Shown here: positions 1 through 7,187 of the stretch, piece by piece | Layout: every line of letters starts with the position of its first letter | Numbering within the stretch: position 1 is the first letter of the stretch | Assembly (NCBI GenBank): GCA_016935595.1 | Contig: JAFGQQ010000333.1 | Coordinates: 1-7,213 of the forward strand | Reading direction: 5' to 3' | DNA: 7,213 nucleotides | Source: Bacteroidales bacterium | Lineage (GTDB): Bacteria > Bacteroidota > Bacteroidia > Bacteroidales > UBA10428 | Made by a program: the position numbers and the translations under genes | The notes under the pieces: generated by a model | Database searches by the model: none | What the model was told of the DNA's origin: nothing | Seen by the model: only the letters and a program-made list of their open reading frames with translations

Positions 1-120
1 CTGGATTCCGGCTCTACGGCCGGAATGGAAAAAAGAAAGCAGACATTTTTCCCTTATAAACATGCGTGCGAAAGCAGGCATCCAGAAGGTCTGGATTGAC
101 TCTGTCGAGGGCTTTCCCAT
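1..120. repeat. Cluster of short palindromic, dispersed-repeat-like elements downstream of hisE
   Basis: This stretch is visibly richer in G and C than the rest of the window and is built from hairpin modules. One is a perfect 8-base stem, ATTCCGGC (5-12) with GCCGGAAT (19-26). Another is ATGC-G-TGC, loop GAAA, GCA-G-GCAT (62-81), with one G/G mismatch. A third is ATCCAG (80-85) with CTGGAT (91-96). CTGGATT occurs at both 1-7 and 91-97. The wording (CTGGATTCC...GGAATGG and GCGAAAGC...CATCCAG) resembles the small palindromic repeats scattered between genes in many bacterial genomes. On the minus strand they follow the hisE stop at 155 and could protect or end the mRNA, but no T-tract follows any hairpin, so I do not call a terminator. 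The array may extend beyond position 1. Confidence 0.6.
5..26. repeat. Perfect 8-bp inverted repeat (hairpin)
   Basis: ATTCCGGC at 5-12 pairs fully with GCCGGAAT at 19-26 across a 6-base loop. It is the strongest hairpin in the downstream cluster. On the minus strand the T-rich run (around 30-37) lies before the hairpin rather than after it, so it does not fit an intrinsic terminator for hisE. On the plus strand the hairpin is followed by A/G-rich sequence, which also argues against one. Confidence 0.65.
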
Positions 121-154
121 TCCTGGTCTTTACCCTTAAAACATCGAATATTTC

Positions 155-454
155 TTATTTATGCCTGTTTTTTAGGATTTCAATAACGTCTTCAATCCTT
201 AAACCTTTCACAGCCAACAGCACTTCTAAATGATAAAGTAAATCAGCAGCTTCATTTAAGAATAGTTCATCGTTATTGTCTTTGGCTTCAATAACTAACT
301 CAACAGCCTCTTCACCAACTTTTTGGGCAATTTTATTGATTCCTTTTTTAAATAATTTAGTGGTATATGAATCTTTTGGAAGATCTTTTTTCCGTTGTTC
401 AATTATATCTTGTAGTGTAATTAAAAATTCACATTTATTTTTATTTTTTCCCAT
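155..454 (-). CDS. hisE: Phosphoribosyl-ATP pyrophosphohydrolase, stand-alone
   Basis: Hydrolyses N1-(5-phosphoribosyl)-ATP to phosphoribosyl-AMP and pyrophosphate, the second pathway step. The 99-residue all-alpha protein has the MazG-like metal-binding pattern: Glu48, Glu49 and Glu52 in KVGEEAVELVIEA, then Glu68 and Asp71 in LNEAADLLYHLEVLL. The stretch FLITLQDIIEQRKKDLPKDS (10-29) followed by YTTKLF resembles the beginning of the HisE half of HisIE fusions. No HisI (phosphoribosyl-AMP cyclohydrolase) domain precedes it here: the ATG at 454 follows an AT-rich non-coding gap, and its zinc-binding signatures are found in no frame of the window. In Bacteroidota the two activities are commonly fused, so a single-domain HisE is notable. 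It ends the operon, and no clear intrinsic terminator follows. Confidence 0.95.
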   Translation of the reverse strand: MGKNKNKCEFLITLQDIIEQRKKDLPKDSYTTKLFKKGINKIAQKVGEEAVELVIEAKDNNDELFLNEAADLLYHLEVLLAVKGLRIEDVIEILKNRHK

Positions 455-462
455 ACTATTTA

Positions 463-486
463 TTTATTGAACTATTGATTTATTGA
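463..486. repeat. Three tandem octamers in the hisF-hisE gap
   Basis: The gap contains three adjacent 8-base units, TTTATTGA, ACTATTGA and TTTATTGA. A further related copy lies 38 bases on: the 12-mer ATTGATTTATTG occurs at 474-485 and again at 519-530. The units are next to the hisE start codon, on the upstream side. They look like a slippage-prone microsatellite. The rest of the 152-base gap (455-606) is AT-rich, without an ORF or an RNA gene that I can recognise. Confidence 0.6.
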
Positions 487-606
487 TTTTCACTTTCGCA
501 ATGCTTCGGTGGACAATGATTGATTTATTGTATTAAATATTTAGATACTAAAATTTTTAAAACTTATCTTTATTATAAATTATCCAATATACATTTAAAT
601 AATATT

Positions 607-1365
607 TCATTTTCTCATTTCAATTCCTTTTTCAATTAAATATGACTTTAATTCAGGAATTGCAATTTCTTTAAAATGAAAAATACTGGCAGCCAGTCCG
701 GCATCAGCTTTGCCAATTGAAAACACTTCGGCAAAATGCTCCATAGTTCCTGCGCCACCCGAAGCAATTACCGGAATTGACAACATATCGGATAATTTAG
801 CCAGGGCATCACATGCAAAACCATTTTTTGTACCGTCATGGTCCATAGATGTAAAAAGTATCTCCCCCGCCCCTCTTTCTTCGGCTTCTTTAGCCCATGC
901 ATATAACTTTTTTTCAGTCGGAATTCTTCCACCATTTACATAAACAGTCCAGTCATCATTTTGTATATGTTTTGCATCAATTGCTACAACGCAAAACTGG
1001 TTTCCAAAGTTCAGCGAAATATCATCAATTAACTTTGGATTTTTTACAGCTGATGAATTAATTGAAATTTTGTCTGCACCAGCAGCAAGGAGTATCTCAG
1101 CATCTTTCAGCTCGCTTATACCACCGCCAACTGTAAAAGGGATATTCAAATTTTGAGCAATACGGCGAACTAATTCCGCAAATGTTTTTCTTTTTTCATG
1201 AGATGCTGTTATATCTAAATAAACTAATTCATCAGCGCCCTGCTCGGCATAAAGTTTTCCTAACTCAACCGGATCACCAACATTTTTAATATTTACGAAA
1301 TTTACACCTTTTACAGTATATCCATCTTTTACATCTAAGCAAGGTATGATTCTTTTTGCTAACAT
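607..1365 (-). CDS. hisF: Imidazole glycerol phosphate synthase, cyclase subunit
   Basis: Barrel-shaped synthase subunit that joins HisH-derived ammonia to PRFAR, giving imidazole-glycerol phosphate and AICAR. The 252-residue length is normal. The catalytic aspartates fall exactly at the T. maritima positions: Asp11 in [10 protein letters not shown] and Asp130 in VVAIDAK. Family signatures are [13 protein letters not shown] (50-62), TVGGGI (78-83), KISINSSAV (99-107), [12 protein letters not shown] (168-179) and [12 protein letters not shown] (200-211). Residue 16 is Tyr where many HisF proteins have Arg; this site also seems to vary in other Bacteroidota. The ATG at 1365 sits 18 bases after hisA. 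Another ATG at 1369 is out of frame and was not chosen. A 152-base gap separates it from hisE. Confidence 0.98.
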   Translation of the reverse strand: MLAKRIIPCLDVKDGYTVKGVNFVNIKNVGDPVELGKLYAEQGADELVYLDITASHEKRKTFAELVRRIAQNLNIPFTVGGGISELKDAEILLAAGADKISINSSAVKNPKLIDDISLNFGNQFCVVAIDAKHIQNDDWTVYVNGGRIPTEKKLYAWAKEAEERGAGEILFTSMDHDGTKNGFACDALAKLSDMLSIPVIASGGAGTMEHFAEVFSIGKADAGLAASIFHFKEIAIPELKSYLIEKGIEMRK

Positions 1366-1383
1366 TCATTACTAATTAAAATA

Positions 1384-2106
1384 TTAAACATATTTTTTCA
1401 ATTCTTTAAGGGTTACAATTCCTTCATAATATGCTTTTCCAATAATTATTCCAGAAACTCCTATTTTACTTAGAATTTCAATATCAGAAATACCCGATAC
1501 CCCCCCACTTGATATAAACTTCAATTCAGGGAACTTCGAAATCAGATGTTTATAAAGGTTCACTGAAGCTCCTTCAAGTGTTCCGTCCCTGGTAATGTCG
1601 GTGCAAATAATATATTTTATATCCTTTTTTTGGTATTCAATAATAAAATCATCCAGGTTAATCTCAGTCACATTTGTCCAACCCTTAATAGCAATTTTCA
1701 TCCCGGCAGCCACATCAGCTCCAAGTATTATCCGCTCTGCACCGTATTTATTTAGCCAGTGCTGAAATAAATCGGGTTCGGTTACGGCAACACTCCCGAC
1801 ATTTGCAAAATAAGCCCCGGCACAATAAACCTGCTCAATATCTTCATTGGATTTAATTCCGCCCCCAAAATCTATTTTCAAGTTAGTTTTTGATGCAATA
1901 TTTTCAAGCACTTTCAGGTTTATTACACGTTTTGCTTTTGCTCCCTCCAGATCAACCAAATGTAACCTTTTAATTCCGGCATCCTCAAAACGTTTTGCAA
2001 CTTCAACAGGATTTTTATCATAAACCGTTTTTCGGGTATAATCCCCTTTATGAAGCCTTACTGCCTGACCTTCAATAATATCAATTGCAAGTATAATATC
2101 TAACAT
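1384..2106 (-). CDS. hisA: ProFAR isomerase (phosphoribosylformimino-AICAR-P isomerase)
   Basis: A (beta/alpha)8-barrel isomerase that performs the Amadori rearrangement of ProFAR to PRFAR, the fourth pathway step. The 240-residue length is normal. By comparison with T. maritima HisA, the catalytic acids are Asp9 (LAIDIIEG) and Asp131 (GADVAAG), followed by the IKGW strand (140-143) and ICTDITRDGT (167-176). Phosphate-binding glycine motifs are at DFGGGI (79-84) and SSGGVSG (199-205), with IIIGKAYYEG near the C-terminus. One oddity is that the strand before Asp9 reads IILAID, where nearly all HisA proteins have a proline (IPAID or similar); the codon is CTT, one base away from CCT. Otherwise the protein looks functional. 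It overlaps hisH by 7 bases and is followed by hisF after 18 bases. Confidence 0.97.
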   Translation of the reverse strand: MLDIILAIDIIEGQAVRLHKGDYTRKTVYDKNPVEVAKRFEDAGIKRLHLVDLEGAKAKRVINLKVLENIASKTNLKIDFGGGIKSNEDIEQVYCAGAYFANVGSVAVTEPDLFQHWLNKYGAERIILGADVAAGMKIAIKGWTNVTEINLDDFIIEYQKKDIKYIICTDITRDGTLEGASVNLYKHLISKFPELKFISSGGVSGISDIEILSKIGVSGIIIGKAYYEGIVTLKELKKYV

Positions 2107-2714
2107 TTTTCAATAAAGTTTTTTAATATTTTTTCTCCAACAATACCGCTTTTCTCAGGATGAAACTGAGTGGCGTAAAAATTATTTTTTTGCAAAGCGG
2201 CGCTATATTTTAAAATATAATCAGTTTTAGCAATAGTGTTTTCAGAAAGTGGGACATAATAACTATGTACAAAATAAACATATTGATTTTCGATTGAATT
2301 ATCAAAAAGTTTACTTCTGACTTCATGCAGGTTATTCCATCCCATCTGGGGCACTTTTATCCAGTTACCCGTTTCATTGTTTTCGGGCCTGACAGGTTCA
2401 AATTTTTTAACCAGGTCATTAAAAATCCCAATACATTTGGTATTATTTTCTTCCGACCATGCACACATGAGCTGCATCCCCAAACAAATTCCTAAAACAG
2501 GTTGTTTTAAATCCTTAATAAGCAAATCGAGTTTATGCTTTTTTAAATATTTCATAGTAGTACTTGCTTCTCCCACACCTGGAAAAATTACTCTATCGGC
2601 AGAGTATATATCTTCAGGTTTATTTGATAATACAGGTTGAATACCCATTCGTCGTAAAGCAAATTCAACCGACATAATATTTCCAGCATTATATTTAATT
2701 ATTACTACTTTCAT
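2100..2714 (-). CDS. hisH: Imidazole glycerol phosphate synthase, glutamine amidotransferase subunit
   Basis: Class I (triad) glutaminase that releases ammonia from glutamine and passes it through the HisF barrel for formation of imidazole-glycerol phosphate and AICAR. The 204-residue length is normal. The catalytic triad is intact: nucleophile Cys77 in GICLGMQ, and His185 and Glu187 in QFHPEKSG. Other family signatures are the N-terminal KYNAGNIMSV (7-16), the oxyanion-strand PGVGEA (45-50) and the HisF-interface VPQMGWN (121-127). The start is separated from purU by 58 AT-rich bases in which I see no convincing promoter. The stop overlaps the hisA start by 7 bases, suggesting coupled translation. 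Its partner HisF is encoded two genes downstream in the same operon. Confidence 0.97.
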   Translation of the reverse strand: MKVVIIKYNAGNIMSVEFALRRMGIQPVLSNKPEDIYSADRVIFPGVGEASTTMKYLKKHKLDLLIKDLKQPVLGICLGMQLMCAWSEENNTKCIGIFNDLVKKFEPVRPENNETGNWIKVPQMGWNNLHEVRSKLFDNSIENQYVYFVHSYYVPLSENTIAKTDYILKYSAALQKNNFYATQFHPEKSGIVGEKILKNFIEKC

Positions 2715-2772
2715 TTATGAAAAATCATTTGAGAATATAAAAAGTTTAATTTTTCAGCTTTTCATTTAAATA

Positions 2773-3642
2773 TTAGCTAAAAACTACAGTCCGGTTATTA
2801 TAAACTAAAGTTTTTCGCTGAATATGAGAATAAACCGCGCGCGAAAGTACAATTTTTTCTAAATCCCTGCCTTTTCTTACTAAATTATTTATTGAATCTG
2901 TATGACTAATTCTTGTAACATCTTGTTCAATAATTGGCCCGGCATCAAGTTCCTCTGTAACATAATGGCTGGTAGCCCCAATTATTTTCACCCCTCTCTG
3001 ATAGGCCGAATGATATGGTTTTGCACCCGGAAAAGCAGGCAAAAAAGAATGGTGTATATTGATTATTTTATTCGGAAACTCTTTAATAAATTTTCCGGAT
3101 ATAATTTGCATATACCTTGCTAAAACAATAAAATTTACATGGTACGATTTCAGCAATTCAATCTGTGCCTTTTCCTGATCGGCTTTATTTTGTTTAGTTA
3201 CAGGAAAAACATAAAAGGGTATATCAAATCGCCCGGCAACAGGTTTTAAATCTTCATGGTTACTAATAATAAAAGGTATTTCAACCATCCATTCCCCAGC
3301 CTGATATCTTGATAAAATATCAAACAGGCAATGTGACATTTTAGAAACAAAAATAGCCATTTTAGGGATATGGTCGTTAAAATACAAATTCCATTTCATT
3401 TCAAATTTCTTTGCTATTTGCGTACCAAAAAAATCAAAAATTTTATCACTTGGTATCAAAAAATTCTCAAGTTCCCATTCAATCCGCATAAAAAATATAT
3501 TTTCTTCTTTATCCGTATGCTGTTCGAGATAAATAACATTACCACGGTTATTATCAATAAATTCAGTAACTTTAGCAACAATTCCCTGTCGATCGGGACA
3601 ATACATTAAAATAATTGCTGTCTTTTTATTATTATTTTCCAT
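2773..3642 (-). CDS. purU: Formyltetrahydrofolate deformylase
   Basis: Hydrolyses 10-formyl-tetrahydrofolate to formate and tetrahydrofolate, and so balances the one-carbon pool and can supply formate to formate-dependent GAR transformylase (PurT). At 289 residues it has the usual PurU length. Residues 8 to about 85 are an N-terminal ACT domain beginning AIILMYCPDRQGIVAKVTEF, the feature that separates PurU from the shorter PurN. Residues from about 93 to 289 are the formyltransferase-type hydrolase, with the catalytic set Asn195 and His197 in NIHHSFLPAFPGAKPY and Asp233 in ELDAGPIIEQD. The gene lies 23 bases after hisB and 58 bases before hisH on the same strand, so it appears to be part of the his operon although it is not a histidine enzyme. 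In E. coli, PurU is controlled by methionine and glycine; whether that applies here cannot be seen from the sequence. Confidence 0.95.
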   Translation of the reverse strand: MENNNKKTAIILMYCPDRQGIVAKVTEFIDNNRGNVIYLEQHTDKEENIFFMRIEWELENFLIPSDKIFDFFGTQIAKKFEMKWNLYFNDHIPKMAIFVSKMSHCLFDILSRYQAGEWMVEIPFIISNHEDLKPVAGRFDIPFYVFPVTKQNKADQEKAQIELLKSYHVNFIVLARYMQIISGKFIKEFPNKIINIHHSFLPAFPGAKPYHSAYQRGVKIIGATSHYVTEELDAGPIIEQDVTRISHTDSINNLVRKGRDLEKIVLSRAVYSHIQRKTLVYNNRTVVFS

Positions 3643-3665
3643 TGCATTAATACAGGTATGAATGA

Positions 3666-4778
3666 TTATATAACCCCTTTTGTTGATGGCAGTTCATAAT
3701 TTAATACATTTCGGTTTTTGGCATTTTTAATAGCTTTTGCAAAAGCTTTAAAAACAGCTTCAATTTTATGATGTTCGTTTTCGCCTTCGGCTTTAATGTA
3801 AAGATTGCATTTAGCAGTATCGGTAAACGATTTAAAAAAATGTATAAACATTTCTGTAGGCATTTCGCCAATTTTCTCACGTTTAAAATCCGTCTTCCAA
3901 ACCAGCCAGTTTCGACCTCCAAAATCCAGGGCTACTTCAGCAATAGATTCATCCATAGGTAAAACAAATCCATAACGTTCAATTCCCCGCTTACTGCCAA
4001 GTGCATTATAAACAGCTTCTCCAAGGGCAAGGGCCGTATCTTCAATCGTATGGTGTTCATCAACCTTTAAATCACCCTTAACTTTAATTGTTAAATCAGA
4101 AACCGAATGTTTGGCAATTTGTTCAAGCATGTGATCGAAGAAACCTAATCCGGTTGAAATATCAGATTTTCCTGTTCCATCAAGATCAATAGTAACAAAT
4201 ATTTCTGTTTCTTTTGTTATTCTGTTCACTTTGGCAGTCCGTTCACCAAACCTTAAAAATTCGTATATTTCATCCCAGTTATCAGTTATTAATTTACAAT
4301 ACTCTTTCAACGTATCCGGAACGGTGATATTTTTATTCAACAGAATAGCTTTTGCCCCAGCATTCTTAGCCAGTTCTACATCAGTCAGCCTGTCGCCAAT
4401 TACATATGAATTAGTAAGGTTATAATCTTCTTTAAAATATTTGGTTAATAAACCAATACCGGGTTTTCGTGTAGACAAATTATCGGATGGAAAAGAACGG
4501 TCAATCAGAATTTCATCAAATTCCACACCTTCATTTTTAAATACGCCTAAAACAAAATTCTGAACAGGCCAGAACTTGTCTTCCGGAAATGAAGGAGTAC
4601 CCATACCATCCTGATTTGTTACCATAACGAGTTCAAAATCAAGGTTGGTTTTAATTTGAATTAAATTTTTAATCACTTTCGGGCAGAATTCCAGCTTTTC
4701 AAAAGAATCAACCTGTTCATCGGGAGGTTCTTTTATAAGCGTTCCATCCCTGTCAATAAATAAAACTTTTCTACTCAT
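3666..4778 (-). CDS. hisB: Bifunctional histidinol-phosphatase / imidazoleglycerol-phosphate dehydratase
   Basis: A fusion of two pathway enzymes, 370 residues. Residues 1 to about 165 form a HAD-superfamily phosphatase (histidinol phosphate to histidinol), with the nucleophile motif FIDRDGT (Asp9 and Asp11), VTNQDG at motif II (53-58), and [11 protein letters not shown] carrying the Mg-binding acidic residues. Residues from about 178 to 370 form imidazoleglycerol-phosphate dehydratase, with the metal-binding signatures [22 protein letters not shown] and [14 protein letters not shown], ending in LPSTKGVI, so the C-terminus is complete. In E. coli HisB the phosphatase has a structural zinc loop (Cys-x-His ... 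Cys-x-Cys). The equivalent stretch here, [16 protein letters not shown], has none of these ligands. From memory, Bacteroides HisB proteins share this, so it is probably lineage-typical rather than damage. The ATG lies inside the end of hisC, with an 8-base overlap. Confidence 0.97.
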   Translation of the reverse strand: MSRKVLFIDRDGTLIKEPPDEQVDSFEKLEFCPKVIKNLIQIKTNLDFELVMVTNQDGMGTPSFPEDKFWPVQNFVLGVFKNEGVEFDEILIDRSFPSDNLSTRKPGIGLLTKYFKEDYNLTNSYVIGDRLTDVELAKNAGAKAILLNKNITVPDTLKEYCKLITDNWDEIYEFLRFGERTAKVNRITKETEIFVTIDLDGTGKSDISTGLGFFDHMLEQIAKHSVSDLTIKVKGDLKVDEHHTIEDTALALGEAVYNALGSKRGIERYGFVLPMDESIAEVALDFGGRNWLVWKTDFKREKIGEMPTEMFIHFFKSFTDTAKCNLYIKAEGENEHHKIEAVFKAFAKAIKNAKNRNVLNYELPSTKGVI

Positions 4779-5820
4779 TTGTATTATTTTGATATTCTTT
4801 TAATGCATTAATCAATAATAAATTTTCAGACTGCGTGCCAACAGTAATCCTTAAACAACCTTCGCATAAAGCCACTTTTGAACGATCACGGATAATTATT
4901 TTTTTTTCTTTTAAATAATTAAATATTTTAGAAGGTTCAACAAACTTCGCCATTAAAAAATTCGAATCCGATGGCAATACTTTTTCAACAATATTCAATG
5001 ATTTTAATGCAATACGAAGGTTCTCCCGCTCATTGAGCAATTTTTCAACCCATTGGTCCTTCTGGTTAACATCTTTAATTCTCTTTAATGCAGTCTCAAT
5101 AGTTAAAGCATTGATATTGTATGGATATTTTACTTTGCTAAAAAGCTGGATAATTTCCTCAGAAGCAAAAGCCATTCCAAGCCTCACTCCTGCCATTCCC
5201 CAGGCTTTACTAAAGGTTTGTAAAACAATAAGGTTCGGAAAATTTTTTAACTCAGGCAATAATGATTTACCGGGAGCAAAGTCAATATAAGCTTCATCCA
5301 AAACAACAATTCCATTAAAAGCATTAATAACCTGTTCAATATCTTTTTTACTGAAACAATTGGAAGTAGGATTGTTTGGGGAGCAAATAAAAATTAGTTT
5401 TGTATTGCTGTTAATACTTTCTATTATAGAATTTACAGGAAGCACGAATTTATCCAGCAATTTTATTTGTTTAACACTAATATCATTAATCCTTGCACAA
5501 ACCCTGTACATGTCGTAGGTTGGATCAATAGTTATTATGTTATCAACTGCAGGGTTACAAAAAATCCGAAAAGCAAGGTCAATTGCCTCATCGCTCCCGT
5601 TTCCAAGAAATATTTGTTCGGCATTAACACCTTTTACTTTTGCAATTTCCTTCTTTAATTCAACCTGAAGCGGATCAGGATAACGATTAAAAGGAAAATT
5701 GAAAGGATTTTCATTTGCATCTAAAAAAACAGCATCTTTACCCCTGAATTCGTTCCTTGCAGAGGAATATGGGACAAGTTGTTTAATGTTATCGCGGACT
5801 AAACTATTTAAATTAAACAT
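4771..5820 (-). CDS. hisC: Histidinol-phosphate aminotransferase
   Basis: PLP-dependent fold-type I aminotransferase (class I/II) that converts imidazole-acetol phosphate plus glutamate to histidinol phosphate and 2-oxoglutarate. At 349 residues it is of normal length. Visible landmarks are DANENPF (34-40) in the N-terminal substrate region, GNGSDEAID (73-81), the PLP-contacting SPNNPTSN (147-154, with Asn150), VLDEAYIDF (173-181, with Asp175 and Tyr178), the Schiff-base Lys205 in [14 protein letters not shown] with phosphate-binding Arg213, and the carboxylate-binding Arg324 in CLRITVGT. The start lies 6 bases after the hisD stop, and the 3' end overlaps the start of hisB by 8 bases, so translation of hisC and hisB is probably coupled. 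A related aromatic aminotransferase is conceivable from the fold alone, but the operon position makes HisC nearly certain. Confidence 0.97.
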   Translation of the reverse strand: MFNLNSLVRDNIKQLVPYSSARNEFRGKDAVFLDANENPFNFPFNRYPDPLQVELKKEIAKVKGVNAEQIFLGNGSDEAIDLAFRIFCNPAVDNIITIDPTYDMYRVCARINDISVKQIKLLDKFVLPVNSIIESINSNTKLIFICSPNNPTSNCFSKKDIEQVINAFNGIVVLDEAYIDFAPGKSLLPELKNFPNLIVLQTFSKAWGMAGVRLGMAFASEEIIQLFSKVKYPYNINALTIETALKRIKDVNQKDQWVEKLLNERENLRIALKSLNIVEKVLPSDSNFLMAKFVEPSKIFNYLKEKKIIIRDRSKVALCEGCLRITVGTQSENLLLINALKEYQNNTNE

Positions 5821-5826
5821 TTTACA

Positions 5827-7146
5827 TTAACTAATAAATGGATATAACTTTTGTTCTTCAATATCAAGTATATTTTGTAATCTTATAGTTACAGCATTTT
5901 TGTGAGCTGTTAATTGTTCGGCCTCAGCCATTTTTTCAATAACAGGCCCTAAATTTACAATGCCTTCCTCAGAGATTTCCTGGAAGGTTATTTTTTTCAC
6001 ATAATCATCCAGGTTAGTTCCGTTATAAACCCTTGCCAATCCATTGGTAGGCAAGGTATGATTTGTTCCGGATGCATAATCGCCAGCACTTTCAGGAGTA
6101 TAGTTGCCTAAGAACACTGACCCGGCATTTACTATTTTTTCGGCATGTTCCCTATATCTTGAAGTTGAAATAATAAGGTGCTCAGGGGCATATTCGTTTA
6201 TTATGTCAATCATTTCATTATCAGTGTTCACAAGAATAATTTTGCTATTTTTTAAAGACTGAACAGCAAATTGTTTCCTGGGTATTTGTTCTAATTGATA
6301 CTCTAGTTCCTTCTGAATTTTACCAATTAAAAATTCATCGGTTGTAATTAATATAACCTGGCTATCACTTCCATGTTCAGCCTGTGATAATAAATCGGCA
6401 GCAAGAAATTTAGGATTTGATGAATAATCGGCCATAATTGCTACTTCAGAAGGCCCGGCAGGCATATCAATGGCTACATCGTCAATATTAACCAATTTTT
6501 TTGCAACAGTAACATACTGGTTCCCGGGCCCAAATATTTTATATACTTTCGGGATTGTTTCGGTACCATAAGCCATTGCTGCAATAGCCTGGCTGCCACC
6601 GACTTTAAAAACTTTTGTAATACCCACCAGTTTAGCTGTGTATAATATTATCGGGTTGATATTTCCTGTTTCATTCGGGGGCGTACATAGCACAATTTCT
6701 TTACAACCGGCAATAATTGCAGGAATACCCAGCATAAGCACACTCGAAAATAATGGCGCTGTGCCACCAGGTATATATAAACCGACTTTTTCAACAGGGA
6801 CAGATTTTTGCCAGCATTTTACCCCTTTTGTTGTTTCAATAACCTGAATTTTATTTTGCTGGGCGCTGTGAAAAGTCTCGATGTTTTCTTTTGCAATATT
6901 TATAGCTATTTTCAGATTGCTGTCGATATTATTTCCGGCGGTATCCATTTCAAGCGATGAAACCTCAAAACTGGTTAATTCGACTTTATCAAACATTTTT
7001 GTATACTTTTTTAAAGCAGCATCCCCATTACTTTTAACATCGGCCAAAACAGCTTTTACTTTCTCTTCAAGCGAAGCAGTTTCAAATAATGGGCGCTTTA
7101 ACAGCGTTTCCCATACTTTTTTATCGGGGTATTTAATTATTTCCAT
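5827..7146 (-). CDS. hisD: Histidinol dehydrogenase
   Basis: Catalyses the last two steps of histidine synthesis, the NAD-dependent four-electron oxidation of L-histidinol to L-histidine through the aldehyde, in the cytoplasm. The 439-residue product has the normal family length. Every catalytic and zinc-binding residue known from E. coli HisD is visible at a constant offset of four: Gln255 and His258 in [10 protein letters not shown], the Glu322-His323 acid/base pair in APEHL, Asp356 in ESAGDYASG, and His415 in QLTAHKNA. The signatures FGPGNQYV (205-212) and [11 protein letters not shown] (227-237) also fit. The ATG at 7146 gives a natural N-terminus; there is no Shine-Dalgarno sequence before it, which is common in Bacteroidota. 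It is the first his gene in the window and is followed after 6 bases by hisC. hisG, which often precedes it, is not within the 67 bases upstream. The enzyme looks intact and functional. Confidence 0.98.
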   Translation of the reverse strand: MEIIKYPDKKVWETLLKRPLFETASLEEKVKAVLADVKSNGDAALKKYTKMFDKVELTSFEVSSLEMDTAGNNIDSNLKIAINIAKENIETFHSAQQNKIQVIETTKGVKCWQKSVPVEKVGLYIPGGTAPLFSSVLMLGIPAIIAGCKEIVLCTPPNETGNINPIILYTAKLVGITKVFKVGGSQAIAAMAYGTETIPKVYKIFGPGNQYVTVAKKLVNIDDVAIDMPAGPSEVAIMADYSSNPKFLAADLLSQAEHGSDSQVILITTDEFLIGKIQKELEYQLEQIPRKQFAVQSLKNSKIILVNTDNEMIDIINEYAPEHLIISTSRYREHAEKIVNAGSVFLGNYTPESAGDYASGTNHTLPTNGLARVYNGTNLDDYVKKITFQEISEEGIVNLGPVIEKMAEAEQLTAHKNAVTIRLQNILDIEEQKLYPFIS

Positions 7147-7166
7147 ATTAGTAATTTTATAATAGT

Positions 7167-7174
7167 CAAATTTA
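7167..7174 (-). promoter_or_regulatory. Possible Bacteroidota-type -7 promoter element before hisD
   Basis: On the minus strand these bases read TAAATTTG, an exact match to the TAnnTTTG consensus for the -7 box of the primary sigma factor in Bacteroidota. A start about 7 bases downstream would give a leader of only about 15 bases before the hisD ATG at 7146. No TTTG-like -33 element is seen at the expected spacing; that region lies inside the short repeat at 7188-7213. In such AT-rich DNA an 8-base match can arise by chance, so this is tentative. No His-rich leader peptide or attenuator hairpin is seen in the 67 bases shown. Confidence 0.3.
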
Positions 7175-7187
7175 TTACTATTTAAAA

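Noticed and set aside
1..120. An open reading frame on the minus strand starting at 120 and running off the window edge (begins MGKPSTESIQ, includes WMPAFARM)
   Set aside because: The frame is made entirely of the palindromic repeat modules; MPAFA-like peptides are a familiar artefact of translating such repeats. There is no coding context to support a gene.
1..154. Intrinsic terminator for the his operon
   Set aside because: Hairpins exist (5-26, 62-81, 80-96), but none is followed by a T-run on the minus strand within the window.
543..569. Imperfect AT-rich inverted repeat AGATA...TATCT downstream of hisF as a possible terminator or attenuator
   Set aside because: Only five terminal pairs form before mismatches, and no U-tract follows. 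Such pairing is expected by chance in this AT-rich gap.
1318..1320. Tyr16 in HisF where Arg is usual as a potential active-site defect
   Set aside because: This site seems to vary in Bacteroidota HisF (for example Gln in Bacteroides, from memory), and both catalytic aspartates are intact.
2715..2772. An internal promoter between purU and hisH
   Set aside because: No TAnnTTTG or TTG-type elements are present on the minus strand in these 58 bases.
3701..3922. Minus-strand 73-codon ORF within hisB
   Set aside because: It lies in another frame within the dehydratase domain of hisB, whose own frame is fully conserved to its end.
276..7162. Plus-strand ORFs of about 60-95 codons scattered across the window
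   Set aside because: All lie opposite well-supported minus-strand his or purU genes, show no recognisable motifs and are explained as antisense shadows.
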